This document shows, one piece after another, positions 15,638-24,890 of a DNA stretch of 51,717 bases (position 1 is its first letter; each line of letters starts with the position of its first letter). Position numbers and translations under genes: made by a program. Under the pieces are notes generated by a model. That model did not search any database. It was not told where the DNA came from and saw nothing but the letters and a program-made list of their open reading frames with translations. The DNA is from an uncultured Lachnospiraceae bacterium (lineage in GTDB: Bacteria; Bacillota; Clostridia; Lachnospirales; Lachnospiraceae), in assembly GCA_910578335.1 (NCBI GenBank), contig CAJTPU010000023.1, positions 1 to 51,717 on the forward strand, written 5' to 3'.

Positions 15638-17810
15638 CATTGTTTTCTTCCTCCACCAACTCAAAATCAATTGCTCTTAGCTGCATTTCTACTTCCACAA
15701 CCCTGACCTTCACCGGTTCTCCCAGCTTATAAGTGCGCCCGGTCCGCTCGCCCGTCATTTCCATGGTGCTCTCATCATAATAAAAGAAATCGCCGGGCAT
15801 TCGGGATACATGAACCATGCCCTCTACCGTATTGGACAGCTCTACATACATGCCCCATGCAGTAATTCCCGAAATCACGCCGTCAAACTCCTGTCCAATC
15901 CGTTCCTTCATATACTCCGCTTTTTTGAGCTTGTCGGTTTCCCGCTCCGCCTCCTGTGCACGCCGCTCCATATCGGAAGACTGCTTTGCCACATCGTCTA
16001 ATATCTCCCTGTAATGCGCCATTCGCTCCACTGTCAGCCTCCCCCTGAGCTGTTCCTTGATGATGCGGTGTATCTGCAGGTCGGGATAACGGCGGATGGG
16101 AGAAGTAAAATGACAATAAAACTGACATGCAAGCCCAAAATGTCCGCTGCTTACCGTGCTGTAGTGCGCCTGCTTCATACTGCGCAGCGTCAGCCTGCTC
16201 ACCAGCGCTTCCTCCGGCGTGCCTGCAATCTTGTGAAGCAGCTTTTGTATCTCTCCCGGATGTATTTCCTCGTCAGAAACCTTTTTTCCCTTTCTTCCCA
16301 CTGCCTTCATATAATAGCCGAGATTGCGAATAAAAATGTTCAGCTTTTGTATTTTTTCCGCATCCGGCTTGTCATGCACACGATACACAAAAGGCGCCTC
16401 CAGCCAGTAAAAATGCTGTGCCACGGTTTCGTTTGCCGCAAGCATGAAATCTTCGATAAGCATGTTTGCCGTGTTTCTCTCATAGGGCTCTATCTTTGTC
16501 GGATGTCCCTGTGCATCCAAGATGATTTTACTCTCCGGAAAATCAAAATCAATGGCGCCCCGCTTCATCCTTCTGGCACGCAGCAGATTTGCCAGCTCCG
16601 CCATCTGCTCAAACATGGGAACAAAATCAGCGTAAGCCGCCCTCTCCGCCTCATCCTTGTCTTCCAGTATTTTTTTGACCGCAGTATAGGTCATGCGGCG
16701 GCTCACTCTTATCACGCTCTCCGCCAGTTCATAATTTATGATTTTACCGGTTTTATCTATCTGCATCAGGCAGCTTACGGCAAGCCTCTCCTCTCCTGCG
16801 TTCAAGGAGCAGATACCGTTGGAAAGCGTGTGCGGCAGCATGGGAATCACCCTGTCCGTCAAGTAGACGCTGGTTCCCCTTTTTTTTGCCTCCCTGTCAA
16901 GGGCAGAATTTTCCTGCACATAATTGCTCACATCTGCAATGTGCACGCCCAAATGATACAGCCCCGCCGCATCGTCATAAGCGACACTCACCGCATCGTC
17001 CAAATCCTTGGCGTCTTCTCCGTCTATCGTGACGCAGACAAGCGTCCGCAAATCCTTTCTGCCCGCCATATCCGCTTCGCTGACAGGCTTTGCCACACGT
17101 TCAGCCTGATTCATCAGCTTTTCCGAAAATTCACAGGGCAGCTCATACCCCTTTACAATGGACATAATATCGACGCCCGGGTCATTCATATGCCCAAGGA
17201 TTTCTACCACCTTGCCCTCAGGACTCTTATTTGCCCTGCCGTATTCGGTAATTTCCACCACTACCTTATGCCCCGTGACGGCTCCTTTAGAACGCTCATC
17301 CGGCACAAAAATATCCGCCGCCAGCTTTGCATTATCCGGTCTGACAAATCCAAATTTTGATACCTTTTCATAAGTCCCCACCACCGTGTGCATTCCATGC
17401 GCCACAATACGGACTATCTTTGCTTCTCTGCGGTTTCCCCTGCTCTCAGGCAGAAGCTCCACTTCAACGGTATCTTTGTGAAAAGCACCGTTCACCATAT
17501 CCTTCGGGATAAATAAATCCTCATCGCAGCCCTCTATTTCCACAAATCCAAAACCCTTGGCATTGCTGATAAAGGTGCCGGTAACCGGCTCTTTCCTTCT
17601 GCCGCTTCCCTTCACATACTTTCCCTTTGCCGTTCTGTCAATCCTGCCCTCCGCAAGCAGCTCGCCCAAAATCCGCTGAAACTCCTGCCTGTCACATTCC
17701 TGTACCTGCAAAAGCATGGCGAGTTCTTTCTCCTTCATGGGAACATACAGCTCGTCTTCCATTAAACTGCATATTATCTTTTTTCTTTTTTCATCCGCTT
17801 TGTTTATCAT
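15588..17810 (-). CDS. rnr: Ribonuclease R
   Basis: A 3'-5' exoribonuclease of the RNB family that degrades structured RNA and helps remove non-stop mRNA during trans-translation. The 740-aa product has an N-terminal winged-helix region (residues 1-70), cold-shock-like OB domains (about 75-230), the RNB domain with the acidic metal-binding motif GEDAKDLDDAVSV (about 265-280) and a C-terminal S1 domain (about 645-725, GQEFDGVISGITAWGMYVEL). The start at 17810 follows GAGGAAGA. Being next to smpB and ssrA and overlapping smpB by 50 bases fits its quality-control role. It lies 80 bases downstream of the secG stop, with a terminator between. Confidence 0.97.
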   Translation of the reverse strand: MINKADEKRKKIICSLMEDELYVPMKEKELAMLLQVQECDRQEFQRILGELLAEGRIDRTAKGKYVKGSGRRKEPVTGTFISNAKGFGFVEIEGCDEDLFIPKDMVNGAFHKDTVEVELLPESRGNRREAKIVRIVAHGMHTVVGTYEKVSKFGFVRPDNAKLAADIFVPDERSKGAVTGHKVVVEITEYGRANKSPEGKVVEILGHMNDPGVDIMSIVKGYELPCEFSEKLMNQAERVAKPVSEADMAGRKDLRTLVCVTIDGEDAKDLDDAVSVAYDDAAGLYHLGVHIADVSNYVQENSALDREAKKRGTSVYLTDRVIPMLPHTLSNGICSLNAGEERLAVSCLMQIDKTGKIINYELAESVIRVSRRMTYTAVKKILEDKDEAERAAYADFVPMFEQMAELANLLRARRMKRGAIDFDFPESKIILDAQGHPTKIEPYERNTANMLIEDFMLAANETVAQHFYWLEAPFVYRVHDKPDAEKIQKLNIFIRNLGYYMKAVGRKGKKVSDEEIHPGEIQKLLHKIAGTPEEALVSRLTLRSMKQAHYSTVSSGHFGLACQFYCHFTSPIRRYPDLQIHRIIKEQLRGRLTVERMAHYREILDDVAKQSSDMERRAQEAERETDKLKKAEYMKERIGQEFDGVISGITAWGMYVELSNTVEGMVHVSRMPGDFFYYDESTMEMTGERTGRTYKLGEPVKVRVVEVEMQLRAIDFELVEEENNERGSAEAGGEQQESVS

Positions 17811-17844
17811 TCTTCCTCATCTCCGACCATGCCGCAACGCATGA

Positions 17845-17878
17845 AGCAAAAAGAGCACTCTTTTAAAAGAGTGCTCCC
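17845..17878 (-). terminator. Rho-independent terminator after secG
   Basis: A perfect palindrome GAGCACTC-TTTTAAAA-GAGTGCTC (17853-17876) is followed on the minus strand by TTTTTGC. It lies 13-46 bases beyond the secG stop and just upstream of rnr, so rnr transcripts must come from read-through or from an unseen promoter in the 35 bases before its start. Confidence 0.85.
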
Positions 17879-17890
17879 ATCTTAAATCCA

Positions 17891-18130
17891 TTAGAATACG
17901 TTAAGATTTAGTATGACCGCAAGCAGGATAAAGGATACTGCAAGTATCTTGGTAATCTTAACCAACTGCCCCTCCATGGAACGTCCTTTGTTCTTGCCCC
18001 AGTAGGTTTCCGCCGCGCCGCTGATGGCTCCCAGCCCCGCTGACTTTCCCTCCTGCATCAATACCAGCACTACAAGCGCTATGCATACAATGATAAAAAG
18101 TATTGTTAAAATAATTTTGAGTGCTCCCAT
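17891..18130 (-). CDS. secG: Preprotein translocase subunit SecG
   Basis: The small accessory subunit of the SecYEG channel. The 79-aa product has two membrane helices (about residues 4-24 and 56-77) around the conserved cytoplasmic loop LMQEGKSAGLGAISG, the SecG signature. It starts at an ATG after GGAAAG and has its own promoter at 18223-18251. secG-rnr-smpB-ssrA order is conserved widely in Firmicutes. Confidence 0.96.
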   Translation of the reverse strand: MGALKIILTILFIIVCIALVVLVLMQEGKSAGLGAISGAAETYWGKNKGRSMEGQLVKITKILAVSFILLAVILNLNVF

Positions 18131-18222
18131 AACTTTCCTTTCCAGCTACAGCACAAATCTGTCATCGACATCTCTACTGCTTCATCAGTATACTCCGTGT
18201 TTTGCTAAATCACACGAAACAT

Positions 18223-18251
18223 ATTGTAGCATAACACAAAAATATTTTCAA
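18223..18251 (-). promoter_or_regulatory. secG promoter (sigma-A)
   Basis: Minus strand -35 TTGAAA (18246-18251), -10 TACAAT (18223-18228), spacer 17 bases. It begins just past the trkH stop and leaves a leader of about 85 bases before secG. Confidence 0.7.
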
Positions 18252-18257
18252 CCTTTT

Positions 18258-19697
18258 TTATCGGTTTTTCCATGTTTTTAAGGAAAATAACACCAAAAGA
18301 GGCAGCAGTTCCAGCCTGCCAGCCAGCATATCAAACATCAGCACGCATTTTGAAAAAGGGGAAAATGCGGCAAAGCTTCCCGACGGTCCCACCATATCAA
18401 AGCCGGGACCAATATTATTGAACATTGCCATAACCGCCGAGGCATTGGTTTCAAAACTGAAATTGTCAACGCTCACAAGCAGAACGGACAGAAAATAAAT
18501 GACAACGTAAATTGCCAGATACACCCTGATGGAATGTACCACATTGCCGGAAACCACCCTGCCGTCCATGTGCATTTTCTTTACGCTTCTTGGATGTACC
18601 GCCGCCGATATCTCATTTTTAATGCTTTTCATCAGCACCACGAGACGCGATACCTTCAAACCACCGCCTGTGCTGCCTGCGCAGGCACCCACTATCATCA
18701 AAAGGAACAGCAGCATCTTGGAGAAGGAAGGCCACAGGTTAAAATCACTGGTGGTAAAGCCCGTAGTAGTCATCACGGAAGCCACCTGAAAGCCTGCCTG
18801 AAAGAAGGATTCTCCCATACTGGAAAAGCTGTCTTTGATGTTGATGCCGATAAGCAGAGTCGAAACTGCCGCAATTCCCAGATAGGCTCGCAGCTCCTCA
18901 CTGTGCAGTACTTCCTTCGGTTTTTTGATTAAAAACAAATAGTAAATATTAAAGCTGACGCCGCAAAGCAGCATAAATATCAAAATAACAGACTGCGCCG
19001 CCCTGCTATAGGATGCCGCGCTGCTGTTGAGCAGTCCGAAACCGCCTGTTCCCACAGTAGAAAACGTCAAAGTAGCCGAATCATAGAGCGGCAGCCCCGT
19101 TACCATAAGAAGTATTATCTCAAGCAGCGTAATGGCAATATATATCTGGTACAATATTCTGGCTGTATTCTTTACCTTTGGCACCAGCTTTCCCACGGTA
19201 GGACCCGGGCTTTCCGCGCGCATCAGATGCATATTATAGCTTCCCGACAGCGGCAGCACTGCCAAAATCAGCACCAGCACACCCATACCCCCTATCCAGT
19301 GGGTAAAAAGCCGCCAGAACTGTGTACACCTTGCCAGCCCCTCCACATCGGTCAGAATCGTACCTCCCGTGGTCGTCAGACCGGAAACCGTCTCAAAAAC
19401 CGCATCGACATAAAAAGGAATTTCCCCCGTAAGCACAAAAGGCACTGCGCCTACAAGACTTAACAGCAGCCATGCCAAAGAAACCGTGACAAAGCCTTCC
19501 CGCGCATAAAACACCTTGCTTTTCGGCTTAAAGCACTTGCCTGCAAAGCCCGCAAAAAGGCTTACCACCGCCACAAAAAGATAGGCAAAACGCTGCGGTT
19601 CCTGACAAAGCACCCCGACCAAATACGGTAGCAGCATAAACAAACCTGCAAATTCCAACACCCTGCATAATATATAACGAATAATTGAATGATTCAT
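18258..19697 (-). CDS. trkH: Trk potassium uptake protein, membrane subunit
   Basis: The ion-conducting subunit of a TrkAH/KtrAB-type potassium transporter. The 479-aa product has about ten membrane helices with four pore-loop repeats; recognisable filter segments include ETVSGLTTTGGTILTD, TFSTVGTGGFG, VMTTTGFTTSDF and MFNNIGPGFDMVGP. TWRLFTHWIGGMGVL-type sequence near residue 130 is typical of TrkH. Start ATG at 19697 behind GAGGATT. It follows trkA by 10 bases, so the two are cotranscribed and form one complex. Confidence 0.95.
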   Translation of the reverse strand: MNHSIIRYILCRVLEFAGLFMLLPYLVGVLCQEPQRFAYLFVAVVSLFAGFAGKCFKPKSKVFYAREGFVTVSLAWLLLSLVGAVPFVLTGEIPFYVDAVFETVSGLTTTGGTILTDVEGLARCTQFWRLFTHWIGGMGVLVLILAVLPLSGSYNMHLMRAESPGPTVGKLVPKVKNTARILYQIYIAITLLEIILLMVTGLPLYDSATLTFSTVGTGGFGLLNSSAASYSRAAQSVILIFMLLCGVSFNIYYLFLIKKPKEVLHSEELRAYLGIAAVSTLLIGINIKDSFSSMGESFFQAGFQVASVMTTTGFTTSDFNLWPSFSKMLLFLLMIVGACAGSTGGGLKVSRLVVLMKSIKNEISAAVHPRSVKKMHMDGRVVSGNVVHSIRVYLAIYVVIYFLSVLLVSVDNFSFETNASAVMAMFNNIGPGFDMVGPSGSFAAFSPFSKCVLMFDMLAGRLELLPLLVLFSLKTWKNR

Positions 19698-19707
19698 AAT
19701 CCTCGCC

Positions 19708-21063
19708 CTACTCTAAAATATCCCTGATGTCGTGAAAACCGGTTGTAGTCGTCACGATAACCACCGTATCTCCAACGCGTATAACGCTCTGCCCACCCGG
19801 TGTGGAAATACTACCCTTGTGGTTAATACTGCATACCAGTATATTTTTTTTCAGCTTCAGCTCCTGCAGCGGAATCCCTACAAAAGGACAATCCTCCCTG
19901 ATGATAAACTCCAGCGCCTCGACACGATTGTCATTCAATTTGTATAAAGATTCAATATTGCTGCCCATGGAATTCTGCATGGCGCGCACAAATTTAACAA
20001 TATTTTCTGCCGTAATATTTTTGGGATATACAATACTGCCCAGATTTAAATTTTCAATAATTTCATCATAGGCAATCCTGTGTATCCTCGTGATAACCTT
20101 GGCTTTGGAAATACTTTTTGCATACAGCGAAAGCATGATATTCTCTTCGTCAAAGTCCATCATGGAAACAACGGATTCTGCCTTCGCCAGCCCTTCCTCC
20201 AATAGCAAATCTCTCTCCGTACCGTCTCCGCAGATAACCATGGCATTCGGCACCAGTTCGCAGAGCTCCTCGCACCGGGCGCGGGACTTGTCCACTATCT
20301 TCACCTTAACGCCCATATCCAGCAAAAGCGTGGCGAGATAATAAGAAGTGCCGCCCCCGCCTATCACCATGGCATCCTTTGCGCGCATAGTCGGCACGCC
20401 GATTTTTTTAAAAAATGCAGCGATTTTTGCGGAAGCTGCCACGATGGTAATGTCGTCTCCTGCTTTTAACGCAAAATTACCGTCGGGAATATGTACTTCC
20501 TCTCCCCGCTCCGCCACGCAAATCAGCACATCGCTTTTAAAGCGGCTGCTCACGTCCTTTAACTGCATGTCACACAAAACCGAATCCTCCGGTATCCGGT
20601 ATTTTACCAATTCCACCCTTCCCTTGGCAAAAGTATCAATTTCCAATGCAGAAGGGAATTTTAAAAGCCTTGCAATTTCCATCGCCACGGCATACTGGGG
20701 ATTGATAACCAGGGACAACCCCAGCTCCTCTTTTATAAAGGCAATTTCCTTGTAATAAACAGGATTGCTCACTCTGGCAATCGTGTGGCAGCCTCCTGCT
20801 TTTCTCGCTATCAGGCAGCACAACAGGTTCAATTCATCCTGCCCCGTCACGGCAATCAGCAAATCCGCCTCTCCCACGCCTGCTTCAAGCTGCACACTGT
20901 ACACGGCACCGTTTCCTATGATGCCCATAATGTCATAGGTATTGGTTATCCCCTGCACCAGCTCTTCTTTTTCATCCACTACCGTAATGTTATGCCCTTC
21001 TCCGCTAAGCTGCTCGACAAGAGCCGTTCCCACGTTTCCACAGCCTACAATCACAATTTTCAT
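19708..21063 (-). CDS. trkA: Trk system NAD-binding regulatory protein
   Basis: The cytoplasmic RCK gating subunit for TrkH. The 451-aa product is a tandem TrkA_N/TrkA_C-TrkA_N/TrkA_C protein: first Rossmann motif GCGNVG (residues 7-12), second nucleotide-binding region GGGGTSYYLA near 230, and C-terminal RCK_C domains at about 140-220 and 365-450. Length and double-domain layout match TrkA rather than the single-domain KtrA. The start has an AGGAGGCAGCC ribosome site and the gene has a promoter at 21127-21155 with a short CCCGT/ACGGG hairpin in the leader. Confidence 0.95.
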   Translation of the reverse strand: MKIVIVGCGNVGTALVEQLSGEGHNITVVDEKEELVQGITNTYDIMGIIGNGAVYSVQLEAGVGEADLLIAVTGQDELNLLCCLIARKAGGCHTIARVSNPVYYKEIAFIKEELGLSLVINPQYAVAMEIARLLKFPSALEIDTFAKGRVELVKYRIPEDSVLCDMQLKDVSSRFKSDVLICVAERGEEVHIPDGNFALKAGDDITIVAASAKIAAFFKKIGVPTMRAKDAMVIGGGGTSYYLATLLLDMGVKVKIVDKSRARCEELCELVPNAMVICGDGTERDLLLEEGLAKAESVVSMMDFDEENIMLSLYAKSISKAKVITRIHRIAYDEIIENLNLGSIVYPKNITAENIVKFVRAMQNSMGSNIESLYKLNDNRVEALEFIIREDCPFVGIPLQELKLKKNILVCSINHKGSISTPGGQSVIRVGDTVVIVTTTTGFHDIRDILE

Positions 21064-21126
21064 GGCTGCCTCCTGTTACTTATATTAGAACCCGTCCTTT
21101 ATACGGGCAGTCCACAGACTATACAC

Positions 21127-21155
21127 ATTATACTTGTATCGGAATGAATAATCAA
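21127..21155 (-). promoter_or_regulatory. trkAH promoter (sigma-A)
   Basis: Minus strand -35 TTGATT (21150-21155), -10 TATAAT (21127-21132), spacer 17. The leader to trkA is about 55-60 bases and contains a small hairpin (CCCGT/ACGGG). No riboswitch-like fold (for example a ydaO c-di-AMP element) is visible; the leader is too short for one. Confidence 0.7.
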
Positions 21156-21198
21156 GTGAAACGAGCGATTTCGCGCAAAGAGAATAAGCAAATAACCA

Positions 21199-21234
21199 TA
21201 AAAAAGAGGGCGCAGCCTAACCGCTTCGCCCTCC
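21199..21234 (-). terminator. Terminator of the opp operon
   Basis: Minus-strand hairpin GAGGGCG...CGCCCTC (21227-21233 / 21206-21212) followed by TTTTTTAT, directly after the DUF3899-like gene and before the trkA promoter. Confidence 0.85.
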
Positions 21235-21243
21235 TTTTACATA

Positions 21244-21639
21244 TCACAATTGATACCATACACAGGTCAGCACGATACTGACCAAAAGCAGCACAAACCC
21301 GATAATCAGAGTAGAACGCTCTGAAAACGGCTTTCTGTCCGCCGCTTTTTTTACTTTGTAGTCATAATAGCTTTCTGCTTTGTCATGCACACGTCCGGGA
21401 ATAAAGGCATGCAGCGCTTTCCCGAAGGCAAAACCGAATATATCAAACCATCCCGTCGTCGATACCCATATCAGGGCGCCTATGCCCAGAAAGCAGAACG
21501 CCGTGATGGTAAAGCCGTCGCAGATGATTAGCACCCTGTCCGCAAGCGTCCCAGCCCGAAAAAGCCCCCGCATCAGCATAATCAGAAAAGAGAGCAAAAC
21601 CGCGCCCAAAATCTGTATTCCATACTTTTTATGCTTCAT
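21244..21639 (-). CDS. DUF3899-like membrane protein
   Basis: Start taken at the ATG at 21639 (MKHKKYGIQILGAVLL); the upstream open frame overlaps oppF and is not coding. The 131-aa product has a membrane helix near residues 8-26, the conserved block GFTITAFCFLGIGALIWVSTTGWFDIFGFAF (about 40-71) characteristic of DUF3899 proteins, and a final helix at about 110-128. DUF3899 members are small membrane proteins of unknown function in Firmicutes. It starts 7 bases after the oppF stop and is the last gene before the terminator, so it is cotranscribed with the peptide transporter; a role in it is only a guess. Confidence 0.7.
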   Translation of the reverse strand: MKHKKYGIQILGAVLLSFLIMLMRGLFRAGTLADRVLIICDGFTITAFCFLGIGALIWVSTTGWFDIFGFAFGKALHAFIPGRVHDKAESYYDYKVKKAADRKPFSERSTLIIGFVLLLVSIVLTCVWYQL

Positions 21640-21646
21640 AGGCACT

Positions 21647-22729
21647 CTACTCCTGCACCTCTTTGCGGTACTTCTCAAATTCTGCCTTGTTGCAATGTAC
21701 AAAATGTCCGGGCAGAACCTCCTGCAGAGAAGGCAAATCCGTGCTGTAGTCATGTTCCTTTAAAGGCACATAGGTAATCCTCTTGCGCTGCTTCTCATAA
21801 TCAGGGTCCGGCATGGGGATGGCGGAAAGCAGGGAACGGGTATAAGGATGCAGCGGATGCTTAAACAGCTCGTCCGAGGTCGCCAGCTCTACCAGCTTGC
21901 CGTAATACATAACCCCAATCCTGTCGGAAAAATATTTGACAACGGAAAGGTCGTGTGCCACGAACATAACCGTAAGTCCCATCTTATGACGCAAGTCGTC
22001 CAAAAGATTGATTACCTGCGCCTGAATGGACACATCAAGAGCGCTGACCGGCTCGTCGGCAATAATCAGCTCCGGGTTCATAATAACGGCACGCGCTACG
22101 CCGATACGCTGTCTCTGTCCGCCGGAAAACTCGTGGGGATAACGCTCTGCGTGCTCCCGCACCAATCCCACCATTTCCAGAACCTCATATACCTTCTCGT
22201 TAATCTTCGCCTTGTCTTTTTCACCGCGGATAACCAATCCCTCGGCAATAATCTGCCCCACCGTCATTCGGGGGTCCAAAGATGCAATCGGGTCCTGAAA
22301 AATCATCTGGATTTCCGTAACCGTCTTGTGTTTTTTGTGGTCGCGGCGCGCTTCCTGCATCTGCTTCTTCTGTTCTGCAATATATGCGTCAAGCTCCGCC
22401 TTTTTCGCGTTCAACACATCCGCAGAACCGGACTTTTTCAGCGCTTCCGCTTCTTCTTTATATTTCTTCTTTGCTTCTTTGATATGATTCCTGTAGGAAA
22501 GGGTTCCTGCCGCAATCCGTTCTCCTTTAAAATAGATATCGCCGGAGGTAATGTCATACAGCTTAATAATGGAACGTCCCGTCGTCGTCTTGCCGCAGCC
22601 CGATTCGCCTACCAGTCCGAACACTTCACCCTTCTTGATTTCAAAGCTGACATCGTCCACTGCCTTATTGGTCTTAAAATACTGGCAGAGATGTTCCACA
22701 CGCAGTAACGTTTCTCCCTTATTCGGCAT
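21647..22729 (-). CDS. oppF: Oligopeptide ABC transporter ATPase OppF-like, with insert
   Basis: The ATP-hydrolysing subunit of an Opp/Dpp-type importer. The start chosen is the ATG at 22729, after GGGAGGTGCGTCCA; it overlaps the oppD stop by 11 bases. Motifs: Walker A GESGCGKT (about 41-48), Q-loop IQMIFQDP, signature FSGGQRQRIG, Walker B LIIADEPVSALD and the His switch VAHDLSVV. An extra Lys/Glu-rich helical segment of about 60 residues (about 76-136) sits just before the Q-loop, where ordinary OppF is much shorter. The C-terminal region keeps only one Cys and lacks the four-Cys cluster seen in many OppF/DppF proteins. The total of 360 aa is longer than the usual 310-330. Confidence 0.9.
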   Translation of the reverse strand: MPNKGETLLRVEHLCQYFKTNKAVDDVSFEIKKGEVFGLVGESGCGKTTTGRSIIKLYDITSGDIYFKGERIAAGTLSYRNHIKEAKKKYKEEAEALKKSGSADVLNAKKAELDAYIAEQKKQMQEARRDHKKHKTVTEIQMIFQDPIASLDPRMTVGQIIAEGLVIRGEKDKAKINEKVYEVLEMVGLVREHAERYPHEFSGGQRQRIGVARAVIMNPELIIADEPVSALDVSIQAQVINLLDDLRHKMGLTVMFVAHDLSVVKYFSDRIGVMYYGKLVELATSDELFKHPLHPYTRSLLSAIPMPDPDYEKQRKRITYVPLKEHDYSTDLPSLQEVLPGHFVHCNKAEFEKYRKEVQE

Positions 22730-24887
22730 TGGACGCACCTCCCTTCGCTTTCATTCTGGCAATACGCTCGGTAATAATCTTTGGCGGCTCCACCTTCGGC
22801 GCGCTGGGATGCAGAAGCCACGTGGCAGCCGCATGGGTTTCGCTTATTTTAAACATGGGCGGCTGTGCTTCAAAATCAATCTTGAGCGCATACTTATTGC
22901 GGTCTGCAAAGGCATCGCCTACAGGCGGATAAATCATGTTGGGCGGCGTGCCCGGAATCGCCTCGAGTCTCTCATTGGTCTCCAAATCCGGCATTGCGGA
23001 CAAAAGCGCCCACGTATACGGGTGTGCCGGCGAATAGAAAATATCTTCACTGGTACCGGTCTCCACAATCTTGCCGGCATACATAACCGCAATGCGGTCC
23101 GCCATGTTTGCCACCACGCCAAGGTCATGGGTGATAAAGATAATGGACAGATTTCTGTCAGCTTTGAGCTTGTTAATCAGCTCCAGAATCTGTGCCTGAA
23201 TCGTCACGTCAAGCGCCGTCGTCGGCTCGTCGCAAATCAGAATATCCGGGTTTGCCGCCAGCGCGATGGCAATTACGATACGCTGCCGCATACCGCCGGA
23301 AAACTCAAAGGGATACTGACGGTATCTCTTGCGGGTATCGGATATTCCCACTTCCTCCATCAGCTTGAGCGCCTTATACTTTGCCATGGACTTTGACACC
23401 TTTAATACGACGCTGGAAGCATTCTCCCTGAAAAACGCTATCAGTGCTTCCGTCTCCTCGTCAAAATTGCGGGAAGCACCATTTGCAAGGAGTTCCTTGT
23501 AATGATTCTCCATACGCTTTATAACGGCATCCACATTGTCCTTTGCAAGCTCCAAATCCACCGCAGTAGAAGGCGCCACCTTCCACGAAGGCTGCTTGCC
23601 CCGCGCAGTCAGTTTGTCGTATTTTGCCTGCTGCTTTTTGTGCACCGCAGCCGCCTTTTTATTTTTGGGAATTCCTTCAAAGTAGGTATGAAGCGCCGCC
23701 CTTATGCTGCTCTTAAAGGTATAAGCCACGCTGTCCTTGCGGATTTCCAGCCGGTCAATCGAGCCTTCCACAGCGCGCACCATAGCCGCCGCTGCTTCAC
23801 TGCACTCTTTTTTGTCAAGCGTCTCTTTGGTAAATACCTCATAATTTTCCGCAATTACCTGCAGCGCTTCCTTCTTCCGCTCATCATGCTGCTTTGCACT
23901 GTAGGCAAGCGCTTCTTTGGCGCAGGCATGGAACTTATCCATAAAGTTCTCTTTGGTATATTTTTTGAGGAAATCATTCAACTCCGACACAGGCATTTGG
24001 GGAAGCGGCTGTCCGGAAAAGGTAATATAATACCCCATGTCGAAAAAGTCCGGCTCCTCTGTCTTTAGCGCCTTCTCCAAAATTGCCTGCAGCTCCTTCA
24101 AAATGCGGGTGGTCTCCGTATACTTACCACTGTGGATTTCTCCGCCGGACACTTTCTTCAACTCTCCAAGAAGCTGCTTTAAAGCCTCCAGGTCCTTTCC
24201 GCACACCACATAATCATTACCGGTCTGCCCTGCAAGGCGGACAATCTCCTTGATGGTGTACTTCTGGTCCTCAAAAGCATTTTTCTCTATATAAAACAGC
24301 ACTTCTTTGATTTCATCCACAGCCTCCACGGCTGCCTCGTGCGCCACATTATAAGCCTGCTCCAGTTCAATGTGCTTGAATTCAAACTTATCAAAATTCT
24401 TGCACATGCTTTTTAATTCCTCTGCCCTTGCAGCATTGCCGCCCGCCTGTGAATCCACCATTGCCTGTGACAAAAGCGCCAGCGTAGAATTAAACGCAGT
24501 GCGGCTTGCCTTCTGACGCGCCTTTCCCTTTAAAAGCATCGCCTCCGTAAGCTGCTTGCCGATACGCATAATCGGATTTAAGCTGGATAAGGGGTCCTGA
24601 AAAATCATGGCAATTTTGTCCCCGCGGATGCGGTAAAAATCCTCTTCGGATACCTTTAACAAATCCATGCCGTCATATATAATGGAACCGCTCTCTATAA
24701 TGGAGTTGCCCGCTAAAATACCCAGAATCGCCTTGCTTGTCACGGACTTGCCGGAACCGGATTCTCCCACGACTGCAAGCGTCTCCCCTTCTTTTAAATC
24801 AAAACTGATATTCCGAACCGCCTGCACCTTTCCGCCGGGCGTTCGAAAAGAAATCACAAGGTTGTTGACTGATAATTTATTTTCCAT
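22719..24887 (-). CDS. oppD: Oligopeptide ABC transporter ATPase OppD-like, with 375-aa insert
   Basis: The second ATPase of the importer. At 722 aa it is more than twice the usual 320-340. Walker A is GESGSGKS (41-48) and the Q-loop IAMIFQDPLSSLNP (92-105). After TEAMLLKGKA (about 124) there is about 375 residues of mostly helical, Lys/Glu/Ala-rich sequence before homology resumes at KALKLMEEVGISD (about 505), followed by signature FSGGMRQRI, Walker B LICDEPTTALD (550-560) and His switch THDLG. The insert therefore lies in the helical subdomain that faces the membrane subunits. The frame is open throughout and the flanking motifs are intact, so this is not a fusion artefact. The C-terminal domain lacks the usual Cys cluster. 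Confidence 0.9.
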   Translation of the reverse strand: MENKLSVNNLVISFRTPGGKVQAVRNISFDLKEGETLAVVGESGSGKSVTSKAILGILAGNSIIESGSIIYDGMDLLKVSEEDFYRIRGDKIAMIFQDPLSSLNPIMRIGKQLTEAMLLKGKARQKASRTAFNSTLALLSQAMVDSQAGGNAARAEELKSMCKNFDKFEFKHIELEQAYNVAHEAAVEAVDEIKEVLFYIEKNAFEDQKYTIKEIVRLAGQTGNDYVVCGKDLEALKQLLGELKKVSGGEIHSGKYTETTRILKELQAILEKALKTEEPDFFDMGYYITFSGQPLPQMPVSELNDFLKKYTKENFMDKFHACAKEALAYSAKQHDERKKEALQVIAENYEVFTKETLDKKECSEAAAAMVRAVEGSIDRLEIRKDSVAYTFKSSIRAALHTYFEGIPKNKKAAAVHKKQQAKYDKLTARGKQPSWKVAPSTAVDLELAKDNVDAVIKRMENHYKELLANGASRNFDEETEALIAFFRENASSVVLKVSKSMAKYKALKLMEEVGISDTRKRYRQYPFEFSGGMRQRIVIAIALAANPDILICDEPTTALDVTIQAQILELINKLKADRNLSIIFITHDLGVVANMADRIAVMYAGKIVETGTSEDIFYSPAHPYTWALLSAMPDLETNERLEAIPGTPPNMIYPPVGDAFADRNKYALKIDFEAQPPMFKISETHAAATWLLHPSAPKVEPPKIITERIARMKAKGGASNAE

Positions 24888-24890
24888 TTG

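Noticed and set aside
16014..17360. A 448-codon plus-strand ORF
   Set aside because: It is a shadow of rnr on the opposite strand; the minus-strand frame carries all RNase R motifs.
21064..21198. Possible c-di-AMP (ydaO) riboswitch before trkA
   Set aside because: The leader after the mapped-like promoter is only about 55-60 bases with one small hairpin, too short for that riboswitch.
22719..24887. OppD as an assembly chimera or two fused genes
   Set aside because: One open frame joins intact N- and C-terminal ABC motifs, codon use looks uniform, and the other subunits of the same operon also carry inserts.
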